Shown here: positions 7,651 to 17,389 of the stretch, one piece after another | How the letters are laid out: the number at the start of each line of letters is the position of its first letter | Position numbering within the stretch: the first letter of the stretch is position 1 | Assembly: GCA_964564695.1 (NCBI GenBank) | Contig: CAZMCC010000013.1 | Coordinates: forward strand, 1 to 49,621 | DNA from: CAZMCC01 sp964564695 | GTDB lineage: Bacteria; Planctomycetota; Phycisphaerae; Phycisphaerales; UBA1924 | Direction of reading: 5' to 3' | Length of the DNA stretch: 49,621 bases | Notes under the pieces: model-generated | What the model was told of the DNA's origin: nothing | Databases searched by the model: none | The model's input: the letters and a program-made list of their open reading frames with translations, nothing else | Program-made: the position numbers and the translations under genes

Positions 7651-9129
7651 ATGCTTTCGACCCGCCGTCACTTCATGCTCAAGACGGGCGCCTTCGCGAT
7701 GGGCTTCGCAGGCCTCCGTCGCGCGTGCGCTCAGCAGGCGCTCACCCTCGACGCGATCCGGCGCGGCAATGACATCGCCGGCTACGGCCCGCTCGTCCCC
7801 GACCCGAACAAGGTCATCGACCTGCCCAAGGGCTTCGGGTACCAGATCATCAGCAAGGCCGGCGATGTGATGGACGACGGGCTCTTTGTGCCCGGCAAGC
7901 ACGACGGCATGGCCGCGTTTCCCGATCCTTCGGGGCCGGCGACGCGCTGCGTGATCGTGCGGAACCACGAGGTCGAGTACGCGCACGAGACCGTCGGCGC
8001 CTTCGGGCCCGATCACACGCTGCTCGCGAAGGTCGACGCGGCGAAGGTCTTCGACAAGGGCGGCGGCAAGCTCGTCTCCCGCGGCGGCACGACCACGCTC
8101 GTCTACGACACCGGCGGTGGGGGGGGTGGGAGCGCGAAGGGACGCCTCGAGGGCCACTGGCTCAGCCTCGCGGGGACCGAGCGCAACTGCGCCGGCGGGC
8201 CGACGCCGCGGAACTCGTGGATTTCGTGCGAGGAGTCGGTGGTGAAGCGCGGCACGACGCCCAAGGCGAAGGGCGCGACGACGGTGGAAGGGGCGTACGA
8301 GGTCGATCACGGGTGGTGCTTCGAGGTGCCCGCGTCCACGACGCCCGGGCTCGTGACGCCCGAGCCGATCAAGCCGATGGGCCGGTTCTATCACGAGGCG
8401 TGCGCCACGAACCCCCGCAGCGGCGTCGTGTACATGAGCGAGGACCGCGACGACGGCCTGCTGTACCGCTACATCCCGGTCAACAAGGACAAGCTGCTCG
8501 AGGGCGGACGCCTGCAGGCCCTCGCGGTCGTCGGCAAGGACTCGCTCGACACGCGGAACTGGAAAGAGCACACCGTGAGCCCGGGCGATCGGCTCGCGTG
8601 CCGCTGGATCGACCTCGAGAACATCGAGTCGCCCGACGACTCGCTGCGGCGCCAGGGCTTCGAGCGCGGCGCGGCGAGGCTGGCGCGGGTTGAGGGGATG
8701 TGGATGGGGGCCGACGCCGTGTACTTCGCGGCGACCAGCGGCGGCAAGGGCCAGCACGGGCAGATCTGGCGCTATCGGCCCGCCCCCGCGCCGATCGAGG
8801 GCACGCCGCGCGAGAGCGAGGAGCCCGGCACGCTCGAGCTGTTCATCGAGCCCAACGACCGCACGGTGATCAAGAACCCGGACAACCTCACGGTGTCGCC
8901 GTGGGGCGACCTGGTGGTGTGCGAGGACGACTGCGTGGACTGCGCCGATGCGCAGCGGCTCATGGGCGTGACGCCCGGCGGCGAGGTCTACATGATCGGG
9001 AGTAGCGTGCTGAACCGGTCGGAGCTGGCGGGGTGCACGTTCAGCCCGGACGGGACGACGCTGTTTGTGAACATCCAGAACGGGCCGGGGCTGACGCTCG
9101 CGATCTGGGGGCCGTGGCGGAAGGGGTAA
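7651..9129 (+). CDS. PhoX-family phosphatase-like protein (DUF839)
   Basis: A 492-residue exported protein of the PhoX/DUF839 family, a beta-propeller type that in characterised members hydrolyses phosphomonoesters using Ca and Fe. A twin-arginine-like signal, TRRHFMLK, starts the sequence and is followed by a hydrophobic stretch, consistent with Tat export of a folded metalloenzyme. Family features are the early CVIVRNHEVEY, the GGPTPRNSWISCEES block, FYHEACATNPRSGVVYMSED and the C-terminal GCTFSPDGTTLFVNIQ. The gene stands alone, with a leaderless-type promoter before it and a hairpin after it. Phosphatase activity is inferred from the family only. Confidence 0.88.
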   Translation: MLSTRRHFMLKTGAFAMGFAGLRRACAQQALTLDAIRRGNDIAGYGPLVPDPNKVIDLPKGFGYQIISKAGDVMDDGLFVPGKHDGMAAFPDPSGPATRCVIVRNHEVEYAHETVGAFGPDHTLLAKVDAAKVFDKGGGKLVSRGGTTTLVYDTGGGGGGSAKGRLEGHWLSLAGTERNCAGGPTPRNSWISCEESVVKRGTTPKAKGATTVEGAYEVDHGWCFEVPASTTPGLVTPEPIKPMGRFYHEACATNPRSGVVYMSEDRDDGLLYRYIPVNKDKLLEGGRLQALAVVGKDSLDTRNWKEHTVSPGDRLACRWIDLENIESPDDSLRRQGFERGAARLARVEGMWMGADAVYFAATSGGKGQHGQIWRYRPAPAPIEGTPRESEEPGTLELFIEPNDRTVIKNPDNLTVSPWGDLVVCEDDCVDCADAQRLMGVTPGGEVYMIGSSVLNRSELAGCTFSPDGTTLFVNIQNGPGLTLAIWGPWRKG

Positions 9130-9138
9130 GGCGCGGAC

Positions 9139-9160
9139 CCGGCGGACGGAGCTCCGCCGG
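9139..9160 (+). terminator. GC-rich hairpin after the PhoX-like gene
   Basis: CCGGCGGA (9139-9146) and TCCGCCGG (9153-9160) form a perfect 8-bp stem with a 6-nt loop, 9 nt past the stop codon. There is no T tract, so termination is inferred rather than certain. Confidence 0.45.
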
Positions 9161-9196
9161 GGCACCCGCTGACCCCTCGCTCACGCTCGGGGCTCG

Positions 9197-9208
9197 TACC
9201 CTCGATTG
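9197..9208 (+). promoter_or_regulatory. Leaderless-type -10 box, thioesterase gene
   Basis: TACCCT (9197-9202) sits 6 nt before the ATG at 9209. This is the same spacing as at the PEGA, PhoX-like and LOG genes. Confidence 0.5.
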
Positions 9209-9709
9209 ATGATCCCCACCAGACCGGTCCCGCAGTCGGGTTCCACGCAGGTCCGTGTGCGCTACTGCGAATGCGACTCGATGGGTGTGGCCCACCACGC
9301 GGCGTACGTGCCGTGGCTGGAGATCGGGCGGACCGAGCTGCTCCGGGGCACGGGGGTGACGTACCGCGCGATGGAGGATGAGGGGGTGTTCCTCGTGATC
9401 GTGCGCCTCGAGGCGAAGTACCGGCGCCCGGTGAAATACGACGACGTCGTTGAGGTGCGGACGCGGGTGACGAAGACCTCGGCCGTGAAGCTCGAGCACG
9501 AGTACGACGTGGTTGTGGTGGAGCGGGACGGGCGGGCGATCGAGGAGTCGTGCGCGACCGCGGCGACGACGCTCGCGTGCGTCGATTGTGACGGGCGGGT
9601 CCGGGCTCTGCCGGCGTGGCTGAGCGGGATCGCCGATTCACGGACGGGGGGGCGGCCGGAGGGGCGGTCGGAGGGGACCGAGCGGCCGCCGAACGGTTCG
9701 GCCCGGTAG
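9209..9709 (+). CDS. Acyl-CoA thioesterase, YbgC/4HBT hotdog family
   Basis: A 166-residue cytoplasmic hotdog-fold thioesterase. The signature RYCECDSMGVAHHAAYVPWL (residues 18-37) carries the catalytic-type Asp and the G-V-xHxxY block of the YbgC branch, followed by EIGRTELLR. YbgC enzymes hydrolyse acyl-CoA thioesters and are often linked to envelope or phospholipid metabolism. The C-terminal 25 residues are Gly/Arg/Glu-rich and not part of the fold. A TTG at 9206 is in frame, but the ATG at 9209 is preferred. It lies 57 nt before the AsmA-like gene and may be cotranscribed with it. Confidence 0.88.
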   Translation: MIPTRPVPQSGSTQVRVRYCECDSMGVAHHAAYVPWLEIGRTELLRGTGVTYRAMEDEGVFLVIVRLEAKYRRPVKYDDVVEVRTRVTKTSAVKLEHEYDVVVVERDGRAIEESCATAATTLACVDCDGRVRALPAWLSGIADSRTGGRPEGRSEGTERPPNGSAR

Positions 9710-9766
9710 CGAAGTGGAGGGTGGGGGGGTCGCTACGATTCATGTCCCCGCGTGGGCGGGGGGCCA

Positions 9767-12700
9767 ATGACCACGGACGTGTCCACGATTCCCGCCGGGG
9801 GAGACAGCACCAGGACCAGCAAGCGCCGGCGCCGCTGGACGCGCCGGCTCGTGCTGGGGCTGTTGCTGCTTGCGACGCTCACGCTGGGCGTGATGCGTTC
9901 ACCGGTCACCGGGTGGATCGTGGGGCGCGGGGTGGCGCAGGCGCTGGGGTGCGACGCGAGCATCGGCTCGGCGATGATCAAATTCGACGGGCGGGTCGTC
10001 ATCCGCGACCTGGTGCTCCGCGTGCCGGGGCTCGACGGTGCGGCCGGTGAGTTCCTGCGGGCGCGGCGCGTGGAAGTGGACGTCGACTGGACTCCCGCGA
10101 TGGGGCTTTCCGCGCCGACGGTGTCCGGTGTGCGGATGTACGAGCCGCTGGCGCGGGTGAGCGTTCTCAAGGACGGGTCGGGCGTGAGCCTCTCGGGGCT
10201 TCGGCCGCCCCCGGGGGGTGGCGGGTCGTCGCGCCCGCCGCGGATCGATGCGTTCGCGGCGATCCTCGAATTCGGCGAGCACGGGCGTGACGGCTCGTAC
10301 CAGATGCTCAAGGCGATCCCGGTGACGGGATCGCTCACGCCGCTGAGCGCGACCGAACCGAAGTTTGCGGTGAAGCTGCAGGAGATCCAGGGGCCGTCGA
10401 GCGACAAGGGGTTGCTGCTCGAGGGCGACCTCGACCTCGCGAGCGGTCCGGTGCTCGAGCTGCGCCTGTACAACGTCGACCTCGCGCGGTGGCGGGCGGA
10501 GACGGTGCCCGCGGTGATGCGGGACGTGTGGTCGACGCTGGGGATGAGCGGGAAGGTGACGCTGGCGACGCTGCGGTTCGACGGCGGCGGTGGGAAACCG
10601 GGCGCGAGTGGGGGGGCGGCGGGAACCGGCGGCGACTTCCGCGTGGGGCTCGACCTCGCGGACGTGTCGATGAACGCGCTGATCCCGTCGGACGTGCCGT
10701 CGAGGCCCGGGGCCGACCGGCCGTTGGTGTTGACGAACGTGAACGGGCGGCTGACGTTCGAGAGCAAGGGGCTGACGGCGCGGCTGAAGGGGGACGTGGA
10801 GGACATGCCGGCGCAGGTGGTGCTCACGACCGACGGGATCGGGCTCGACGCGCCGGTGCGGTGCGAGCTCATCATCGAGAGGTTCGAGGTGGGCAAGGAC
10901 CCGGACCTCATGCCGTTCGCTCCGCCGATCGTGCGCGAGAACTTCGCGCGCTTCAGCGGTCCGACGGCGGTGGTGGACGCGCGGGTGGTCGTGACGCGCG
11001 GGGCGAGCGTGAACGGCGTTCCGGGGGCGCTGGCCACAGAGGGATCGATCACGTTCGAGAACGGGGCGGCGGCGTTCGACAAGTTCCGGTACCCGGTCGA
11101 GCAGATGCGCGGGCTCGTGAAGTTTGATGACAAGGCCGTCGAGCTCGTGAACATCCGCGGGCGCGGGCCGACGGGGGCGATCGTGTCCGCGGACGGGCGG
11201 ATCTCCCCGCCCCGCAAGGGCGCCGAGATGCTCGTGAACGTGCTCGTTCTCGACGCGCCGATCGACGAGCACCTGCTGGGGGCGATGACCAGGGACAAGC
11301 GCGAGGTGATGGAGAAGCTGTTCAACCACACCGCCGCGGCGGAGCTGGCGCGGTGCGGGCTCACCGCGACCCCGGCCGAGCACGCCGAGGCCGTCGCGGC
11401 GCTCGAGCGGGTTCGCAGCGAGCGTGCAGCGGCCGATCGGCTCGCCGGCGAGCCCGGGACGGCCGAGCTCGTGGCCCAGTTGACGGCTCGCGAAGCGGAG
11501 CTCGGCGCCCTCGCCTCACGCCCGGTGTTCGAGCTGGGCGGCAAGGTCGGGATCGACGTGCACGTGTTCAGCCCGCTCGACAAGCACGAATGGGACTGGA
11601 ACGTGGACGTGCGGTTCCCCCGCGCGGGCGTGCTCCCGAGCGTCTTCCCGCTGCCGATGATCCTCACCGACGGCTTCCTGAAGCTCAACGAACACGAGGC
11701 GAAGCTCGTCTCGGGAACATTTACCGGGCTCAAAGGCGGGACGGCGAGCGTCGAAGCGATGGTGAAATTCGACGGCCCGCACGCCGAGCCCGAGGTGCAA
11801 GTCCGGGCCGACGACGTGCCCGTTGATGCGCTGCTGCTGCACGCCGTCGCGTACGACGAGGACATCGGGCGGGCGCTCGAAAGGCCCAAGGCGGGGTCCG
11901 CGGCGGCGCTGCTCTCGCGTCTCGCGCTCGAAGGGACGGTGGGGTGCACGGCGGTCGTCATCCCGGGCGAGACGCCCGGCGCCGATCCGGCGTACGACGT
12001 CACGGTCGAGGTGAACGGGCTGCGCGCCCGCCCGGCCAACGCCGCGGCGGACGGCGTGCGCCTTGAGGATGTGCGTGGCCGGCTGCGCGTGATGCCCGGC
12101 AAGTTCGAGGTGCCGGGCCTCAGCGCGACCATGGTGAGCGGCGCGACCGACGATGCGGGCGGCGGTGGGGGCGGGACGCCGATCGGGCGCCTCTCGATCG
12201 TGCTCGACCAGGTGCGCAAGAAGCCCGGAGGGAGCGGAGAGTCTGGTGGGTTTGACGCCGCGGTGACGGCCAACGACCTCGATATCTCCGCTCCGTTCGA
12301 GTCGCTCGTCGGCGTGGTTGCCGAAGGGGCCGCTCAGCGGCTTCGAGACCTGCGGGCCGATCACCACCCTTCGGGGGTGATCGACGCGAACGTCCAGTAC
12401 GCCGAACGCCCGGGCTCTGAGCCGCGCGTGGCCCTCACGATTGCGAATCCGCGCTGGCTTGCGGTCGATGCGCTTGGCGGGCGGGTGGAGCTCTCGCGGT
12501 TCGAGGGAACCGTGGCCGCGACGATCGAACGCGCCACGAGCGTGGCGTTCGACGGCGTGCGGGCCGACCTCGCGTTTGATGGCGAATCCGCGGGCAGCGT
12601 GAGCGCCGATGGCGACACCGATATCGGCGCCACTTCAGCGGCCGCGCCCGACGCCCCGGCCGGGCCCGAGCGCCGGTTGCACGTCGAGCTCAACGACGGG

Positions 12701-14314
12701 CGATTCGAGAGCGGCTTCACGGAAGCGCTGGTCCGCGAATTCGGCGGCGACGACGCCGGTGAGGCGTACGCGGGCGCCGAGGCCTCCGGTGCGTTCACGG
12801 CGGTTGCTGACATCACGTCGAGCCCCGCGGGACGCAGCGTGACCGCCCGGATCGATCCGGGCGAGGTCACCGCGCGGGTCGCCGGGCGCCAGATTGACGC
12901 CTCGCAGATGACGGGGGCGGTCACGATCGAGCGGCGCGCGGGCGATCCGGCCGGAGCCGCGAGGGGGCGGATTGACCGGCTGGCTGCCCGCGTCGGGGCC
13001 GCGAGCGTCAGTGTTGACGGCGAATGGGTGCTTGAGGACGACGGCGGCGCGGAGGTCCAGCTCCGGTTCGACGCGTCGGCGCCTTCGCTCGACGACGTGA
13101 CACTCGCCCTCCTGCCTCATCGCCTGCGGACGCTGGCCTCCGAGCGACACGTCCGGATCAACGGCCCGATCGTGGCGCGCGACGCCCGGATTTCCTGGCA
13201 GCGCGAAAGGTCCGGCGCCGAGCCGGGCGTCGGGTTCGCCGGGGACATCGAGTTTGCACGGGCGGCGTTCGAAGCCGGCGTCGATATCGTCGACGCCGAC
13301 GGCACCGCGCGCGTTGACTTCATCGACACCGAGGCCGGTGAGCGCTGGTCGATCGATGTCGACGCGCCGGGGCTCAGTGCCGAAGGCATCACGCTCGAAC
13401 GCGCCATCGCCGCGGTCACCGGCGGCGAGCACGGGGTGAGCCTGCGATCGTTCGAGGCCGATTGCCACGGCGGGCGCCTGGTGGCCCAGGCCGTCAGCCG
13501 GCCCGGCGACGGGACCGACGCACCGACGCGCTACGACGCGACCCTGACGCTGTCGGGGGCCCGATTCGCCGGCGTGCTTGGCGACTTGGGTCGCGCCGGC
13601 AAGCCCGCCGGCGAACTCGCCGATGCCGGTGCGCCGGACGCTCGGCGTCCGGATGTGGGCTCCGGCGAAGCCCACGCGGCCGACGAATCCCGCGGGTGGC
13701 TCGACGCGACGTTCTCGCTTTCGGGCGAGGCGGGGCGTCCGGAGTCGCGCCTCGGCGGCGGGGCCGTGCGCGTGAGCGGGGGCGACGTGATTCGGCTGCC
13801 GCTGGTGCTGCCGCTGATGGAAATGAGCAACATGGCCCTCCCCGCGAGCGACTCGCTCGACTACGCCGACGCCTCGTTCCACATCGAGGGGGAGCGGGTG
13901 CACCTGTCGCAGGCGGCGATCCTCTCCGACGCGATCGGGCTCGTCGGCTACGGCACGATCGATCTCGCCAGCCGTGCGCTCGATCTCAAGTTCAACACCC
14001 TCGCGGCCACGCGGATCCCGCTGTGGTCGGATATGTGGGAGACGGTCCGCAACGAGATCGTGGGCACGGCCGTGCGCGGCACCATCGACGACCCGACCTA
14101 CGAGCCCGAGAGCCTGGGCGGGACGCGTCGCTTTCTCGAGAACGTCTTCGGCCCCCGCGGGTCGGCGATCGAGTTCGATCCCGTGAGGGTGGATCAGGCC
14201 GCCCGGGCCGAGCGGGTCCGGCTCAAGCGGGCTTCCCTCCCGCCGGCCCAACCCCCCGCGCGGCCCCCGTCGCACGATCGCCATCACGGGTCGGACGCTA
14301 CCGTGAGGCCATGA
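9767..14314 (+). CDS. Giant AsmA-like envelope protein
   Basis: A 1515-residue protein. A basic N-terminus (KRRRRWTRR) and one membrane segment (about residues 28-43) precede a very long beta-rich periplasmic region of repeated 'Lxxvxl..l' strands. The last 150 residues (LSQAAILSDAIGLVGYGTID, then DLKFNTLAATRIPL and VRGTIDDPTYEPES) match the C-terminal region of AsmA-like proteins. AsmA/TamB-type proteins form lipid-conducting bridges between the membranes. The ATG at 9767 follows a GGGCGGGGGG stretch and was preferred over the GTG at 9752. A TACGAT at 9734-9739 may be the -10 box. Its stop overlaps the LOG gene start by 4 nt (ATGA). The cargo is unknown. Confidence 0.8.
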   Translation: MTTDVSTIPAGGDSTRTSKRRRRWTRRLVLGLLLLATLTLGVMRSPVTGWIVGRGVAQALGCDASIGSAMIKFDGRVVIRDLVLRVPGLDGAAGEFLRARRVEVDVDWTPAMGLSAPTVSGVRMYEPLARVSVLKDGSGVSLSGLRPPPGGGGSSRPPRIDAFAAILEFGEHGRDGSYQMLKAIPVTGSLTPLSATEPKFAVKLQEIQGPSSDKGLLLEGDLDLASGPVLELRLYNVDLARWRAETVPAVMRDVWSTLGMSGKVTLATLRFDGGGGKPGASGGAAGTGGDFRVGLDLADVSMNALIPSDVPSRPGADRPLVLTNVNGRLTFESKGLTARLKGDVEDMPAQVVLTTDGIGLDAPVRCELIIERFEVGKDPDLMPFAPPIVRENFARFSGPTAVVDARVVVTRGASVNGVPGALATEGSITFENGAAAFDKFRYPVEQMRGLVKFDDKAVELVNIRGRGPTGAIVSADGRISPPRKGAEMLVNVLVLDAPIDEHLLGAMTRDKREVMEKLFNHTAAAELARCGLTATPAEHAEAVAALERVRSERAAADRLAGEPGTAELVAQLTAREAELGALASRPVFELGGKVGIDVHVFSPLDKHEWDWNVDVRFPRAGVLPSVFPLPMILTDGFLKLNEHEAKLVSGTFTGLKGGTASVEAMVKFDGPHAEPEVQVRADDVPVDALLLHAVAYDEDIGRALERPKAGSAAALLSRLALEGTVGCTAVVIPGETPGADPAYDVTVEVNGLRARPANAAADGVRLEDVRGRLRVMPGKFEVPGLSATMVSGATDDAGGGGGGTPIGRLSIVLDQVRKKPGGSGESGGFDAAVTANDLDISAPFESLVGVVAEGAAQRLRDLRADHHPSGVIDANVQYAERPGSEPRVALTIANPRWLAVDALGGRVELSRFEGTVAATIERATSVAFDGVRADLAFDGESAGSVSADGDTDIGATSAAAPDAPAGPERRLHVELNDGRFESGFTEALVREFGGDDAGEAYAGAEASGAFTAVADITSSPAGRSVTARIDPGEVTARVAGRQIDASQMTGAVTIERRAGDPAGAARGRIDRLAARVGAASVSVDGEWVLEDDGGAEVQLRFDASAPSLDDVTLALLPHRLRTLASERHVRINGPIVARDARISWQRERSGAEPGVGFAGDIEFARAAFEAGVDIVDADGTARVDFIDTEAGERWSIDVDAPGLSAEGITLERAIAAVTGGEHGVSLRSFEADCHGGRLVAQAVSRPGDGTDAPTRYDATLTLSGARFAGVLGDLGRAGKPAGELADAGAPDARRPDVGSGEAHAADESRGWLDATFSLSGEAGRPESRLGGGAVRVSGGDVIRLPLVLPLMEMSNMALPASDSLDYADASFHIEGERVHLSQAAILSDAIGLVGYGTIDLASRALDLKFNTLAATRIPLWSDMWETVRNEIVGTAVRGTIDDPTYEPESLGGTRRFLENVFGPRGSAIEFDPVRVDQAARAERVRLKRASLPPAQPPARPPSHDRHHGSDATVRP
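14299..14310 (+). promoter_or_regulatory. Leaderless-type -10 box, LOG gene
   Basis: TACCGT (14299-14304) lies 6 nt before the ATG at 14311, inside the 3' end of the AsmA-like gene. The LOG gene may therefore have its own leaderless transcript as well as being coupled by the ATGA overlap. Confidence 0.45.
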
Positions 14315-15474
14315 CCACGCCGTCCGGGCCGCAGCCGCCCCCACCGCCACCGCCGCCCCCGCAGCACAACCGGCAGGAGCTGGACCCGCCCACCCCGGGC
14401 GAGGTCGTTGCGGTCCCGATCGCGGCCCCGCCGGAGCGCCCGGCGCAGCGGCGCGTCGACGACCCCGGCGTGCAGAAGCGGCTCGACGAGCTCATCCGCG
14501 ACATCGGCGGCGAGCCGGGCACGTTCAACGCGTCGCTCATCAAGGAGCTGCTGAGCGCGTCGCTCAAGCTCATCCCCGACGGACGCGACACGGGCGAGCT
14601 CAAGCTCATCACCACGGCGGTGAAGGAACTCCGCTACGCCTTCCGCGTCTTCGGGCAATACGCCCAGCCGCACAAGGTGAGCATCTTCGGCTCGGCCCGC
14701 ACCAAGCAGGACCACGAGGACTACGCGGCGACCATCGAATTCAGCAAGGCGATGGCCGACGCGGGCTGGATGGTCATCACCGGCGCCGGCGGCGGGATCA
14801 TGCAGGCCGGGCACGTGGGCCCGGGGCGCGAGAAGAGCTTCGGCGTGGCGATCCGCCTGCCGTTCGAGACGACGGCCAACGAGGTGATCGCCGGCGACGA
14901 GAAGCTCATCCACTTCCGCTACTTCTTCACCCGCAAGCTCATGTTCCTGAGCCAGGCGGAGGCGGTGGCCCTGTTCCCGGGCGGCTTCGGCACGATGGAC
15001 GAGGCGTTCGAGGTCCTCACGCTCATCCAGACGGGCAAAAGCTCGATGATCCCCGTCGTGTGCTGCGAGGGACGCGGGCACACCTACTGGGCCGAGTTCG
15101 ACGAGTGGGTGCGCAAGAGCCTGCTCACCCGCGGCCTGATCAGCCCGGAAGACACGGGCTTGTACTACCGCGCCAAGGACCCCGCCGACGCCGCGAGGCA
15201 CATCCTCAGGTTCTACCGCGTGTATCACTCGTCGCGGTACGTGGGCGACGACCTGGTGATCCGCCTCAACCACCGCATCCGCGACGAGGATGCGGCCCGG
15301 CTCGAGACCGAGTTCAAGGGCCTGATCAAGACGGGCGGCATGACACAGCGCGGGCCGTATCCGGTCGAGGACGATCACCTGTCGCTCCCGCGTCTGGCGT
15401 TCACGCACAACCGGAACAAGTTCGGGCTCGTGCGCCGGCTGGTGGAGCGGATCAACGAGTGCGAGCCGGGGTGA
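14311..15474 (+). CDS. LOG-family protein (nucleotide 5'-monophosphate phosphoribohydrolase type)
   Basis: A 387-residue cytoplasmic protein. A Pro-rich leader (a run of nine prolines, residues 9-17) and a helical extension precede the Rossmann-like LOG domain. The diagnostic PGGFGTMDE is at residues 223-231, preceded by a strand-turn with GAGGGIMQAGHVG. Family members cleave the base from nucleoside 5'-monophosphates (for example YgdH/PpnN and cytokinin-activating LOG). The C-terminal 90 residues extend past the minimal LOG fold, as in YgdH-like forms. It overlaps the AsmA-like stop by 4 nt. The substrate is not defined by sequence. Confidence 0.87.
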   Translation: MTTPSGPQPPPPPPPPPQHNRQELDPPTPGEVVAVPIAAPPERPAQRRVDDPGVQKRLDELIRDIGGEPGTFNASLIKELLSASLKLIPDGRDTGELKLITTAVKELRYAFRVFGQYAQPHKVSIFGSARTKQDHEDYAATIEFSKAMADAGWMVITGAGGGIMQAGHVGPGREKSFGVAIRLPFETTANEVIAGDEKLIHFRYFFTRKLMFLSQAEAVALFPGGFGTMDEAFEVLTLIQTGKSSMIPVVCCEGRGHTYWAEFDEWVRKSLLTRGLISPEDTGLYYRAKDPADAARHILRFYRVYHSSRYVGDDLVIRLNHRIRDEDAARLETEFKGLIKTGGMTQRGPYPVEDDHLSLPRLAFTHNRNKFGLVRRLVERINECEPG

Positions 15475-15510
15475 GCGGGGAGTAGTGCGAGTGGACCGGG
15501 AGAGCAACGG

Positions 15511-15942
15511 GTGCTGAGTCGACCGGACGAGTCGCTGAGCCGGCGGGGTGCGCTGGGGTCGCTCGCGCTGCTGGCCGGCGGGCCGGGCGTCGTGTGGCTG
15601 CTGGTGAGCTCGCGTCCGCAAACCGAGCACGCCGCAGTGGTCGCAAAGACCTGGACCTGGGACGTCGTCGCGCGGGGCGTGGTGGGGCTTCCGGTCGAGG
15701 ACATGACGAAGGTCGCGCTCACGGGCGGGGGACCGGCGGGAGTGGGGGGGGCGGGTGAATCGCTGGCAAAGACTTCGGAGCGGTGGCGCTCGCTGCGCGA
15801 CGCGATCGAGGGCGCGGGAAGGGCCTCGCGCGAAGACTTCAAACGCGGGCGCGTCCAGTGGATCGAGGGGTGGATGCTCTCGCCGACCGACATCGCCCTG
15901 TGCGCGCTGGCGGCCGCCCAATCGAGCCCGGAGGCGGGCTGA
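15511..15942 (+). CDS. Small Tat-signal protein, likely partner subunit of the GMC oxidoreductase
   Basis: A 143-residue protein starting at GTG 15511. It has a Tat-like signal SRRGALGSLALLAGG (from about residue 10) and a soluble helical remainder. Its stop overlaps the GMC oxidoreductase start (TGATG, 15940-15944), so the two are translationally coupled. The GMC protein has no signal of its own. The arrangement parallels gluconate 2-dehydrogenase subunit 3-type proteins that carry a flavoprotein through the Tat system. The partner role is inference from position, size and signal; no strong family motif is visible. Confidence 0.6.
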   Translation: MLSRPDESLSRRGALGSLALLAGGPGVVWLLVSSRPQTEHAAVVAKTWTWDVVARGVVGLPVEDMTKVALTGGGPAGVGGAGESLAKTSERWRSLRDAIEGAGRASREDFKRGRVQWIEGWMLSPTDIALCALAAAQSSPEAG

Positions 15943-17371
15943 TGCTGGTCTCGCTCGACGACGACGCGTGCCGGGCCCGGTTCGAGGCCGACGTGTGCGT
16001 GATCGGCGCGGGGGCGGCCGGGATCACGATTGCCCGCGAACTCTCCGGTACGGCGTGGCGCGTGCTCCTCGTCGAGAGCGGGGGGTTCGAGCAGGACCCG
16101 CGCACGCGGGCGCTCTACGAGGGCACGGCGTGGCCGGAGCTCGATTACCCGGCCGCCCGCACGCGACTTCGTGCGTTCGGCGGCAGCACCGGCCACTGGA
16201 ACGGCTGGTGCGCCCCGATGCCGGCGAACACGTTCGCCCGGCGGGCGTGGGTCCCGCGCAGCGGGTGGCCGATCACGCGGCGCGACCTTGAGGCGTATTA
16301 CCGGCGGGCCCACTCGATCCTCGAGCTGGGCGAGTTCGACTACAGCACTCGGGGCGGGCCGCCCTCCGAGGCCCTGTACGCGCAGGGGGCCCGGCCCTGC
16401 TCCCGGTGACGTTCCGCCTGAGCCCGCCGACACGCATGGGCATCACATACCGCGAGCCGCTGGCCAGGGCGTCGAACGTGACGGTGCTCACGCGGGCGAA
16501 CCTGCTGCCCATGGCCGATCCCGGATCCGGTCACCCGATCGGCGATGTGCAGCTCCCTCGCTCAACGGGCGCCGCGCGACAGTGCACGCCCGCCAGTACG
16601 TCCTCGCGTGCGGCGGCCTCGAGAACGCACGGCTGCTGCTCGCGAGCGCCGACCGCGTCCGCGGCGGGCTGGCGAACTCGAGCGGCTTCGTCGGGCGATG
16701 CTTCATGGAGCACTGGTGGTCGCCGCGCCGGGCCGAGGTGCTGACCCGTGGTGACTGGTGGGAGCGGCTCGCCCCGACGGAGATCGGCGGCGCAAAGGTG
16801 GTGCCGATGTTCGAGGTGTCGCCGGCCGCCCAGGAAGCGATGCAGCTCCTGGAGTGCAACGTGCGGGTTGACGTCCCGGGCGCGCAGCGCGAGCCGGGAT
16901 CGGCGTGGGCCCGACTGCGGCTGAGCATCTGCGGCGAGCAGGCGCCCGACCCGCGCAGCCGGATCGTTCTCGGTGATGGGGATGACGAGCTGGGTGTCCC
17001 GCGCGTTCACGTCGAGTGGAGCCTGGGCGAGCCGGAGCGGCGCACGGCCCGGGAGGCCGCGACCCTCTTTGCGCGGGCGCTGGGCGAGGCGGGCCTGGGC
17101 CGGGTGAAGCTGCTCGGTGAGCCGTCGGACGATCCCTGGCCGAAGTCCATCTGGGGCGCGAGCCACCACCTCGGCACGGCAAGGATGAGCGCCGACCCGC
17201 GTGAGGGCGTGGTCGACGCCTCATGCTGACGCATGACGTGCCGAACCTGAGCATCGCGGGCAGCGCCGTGTTCCCCACACGGGCAGCCATGTGAACCCGA
17301 CGCTCACGATCGTGGCGATGGCGCTGCGTCACGCCGAGGCGCTCGGGGCGCGCCTAAAGGGTGGGGGATAA
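15942..17371 (+). pseudogene. GMC-family flavin oxidoreductase broken by four frameshifts
   Basis: The reading frame begins with an FAD-binding motif (CVIGAGAAGITIARELSG) and ends with the classic GMC tail (SIAGSAVFPT, then GSHVNPTLTIVAMALRHAEA), but it is spread over frames in the order 0, 2, 1, 0, 2. Breaks lie near 16390, 16552, 17226 and 17278. Each fits the loss of one base. Restoring a C at CCC to CCCC (16390), a C in the CTCCCTC stretch (16552), one base near 17226 and a C in CCACACG (17278) would recover about 477 residues with normal spacing. GMC enzymes oxidise alcohols or sugars. The coupled Tat protein would provide export. It is either a decayed gene or an intact one with sequencing deletions. 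Confidence 0.75.
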
Positions 17372-17389
17372 CAAGGTCGATCGTGGCGA

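Noticed and set aside
9733..12273. An 846-residue minus-strand open frame over the AsmA-like gene
   Set aside because: Ser/Pro/Arg-rich translation without domains, opposite a gene with a membrane anchor and an AsmA-like end.
15942..17371. Programmed frameshifting in the GMC gene
   Set aside because: Four shifts in one gene without slippery heptamers is not credible as a programmed event; decay or sequencing error fits better.
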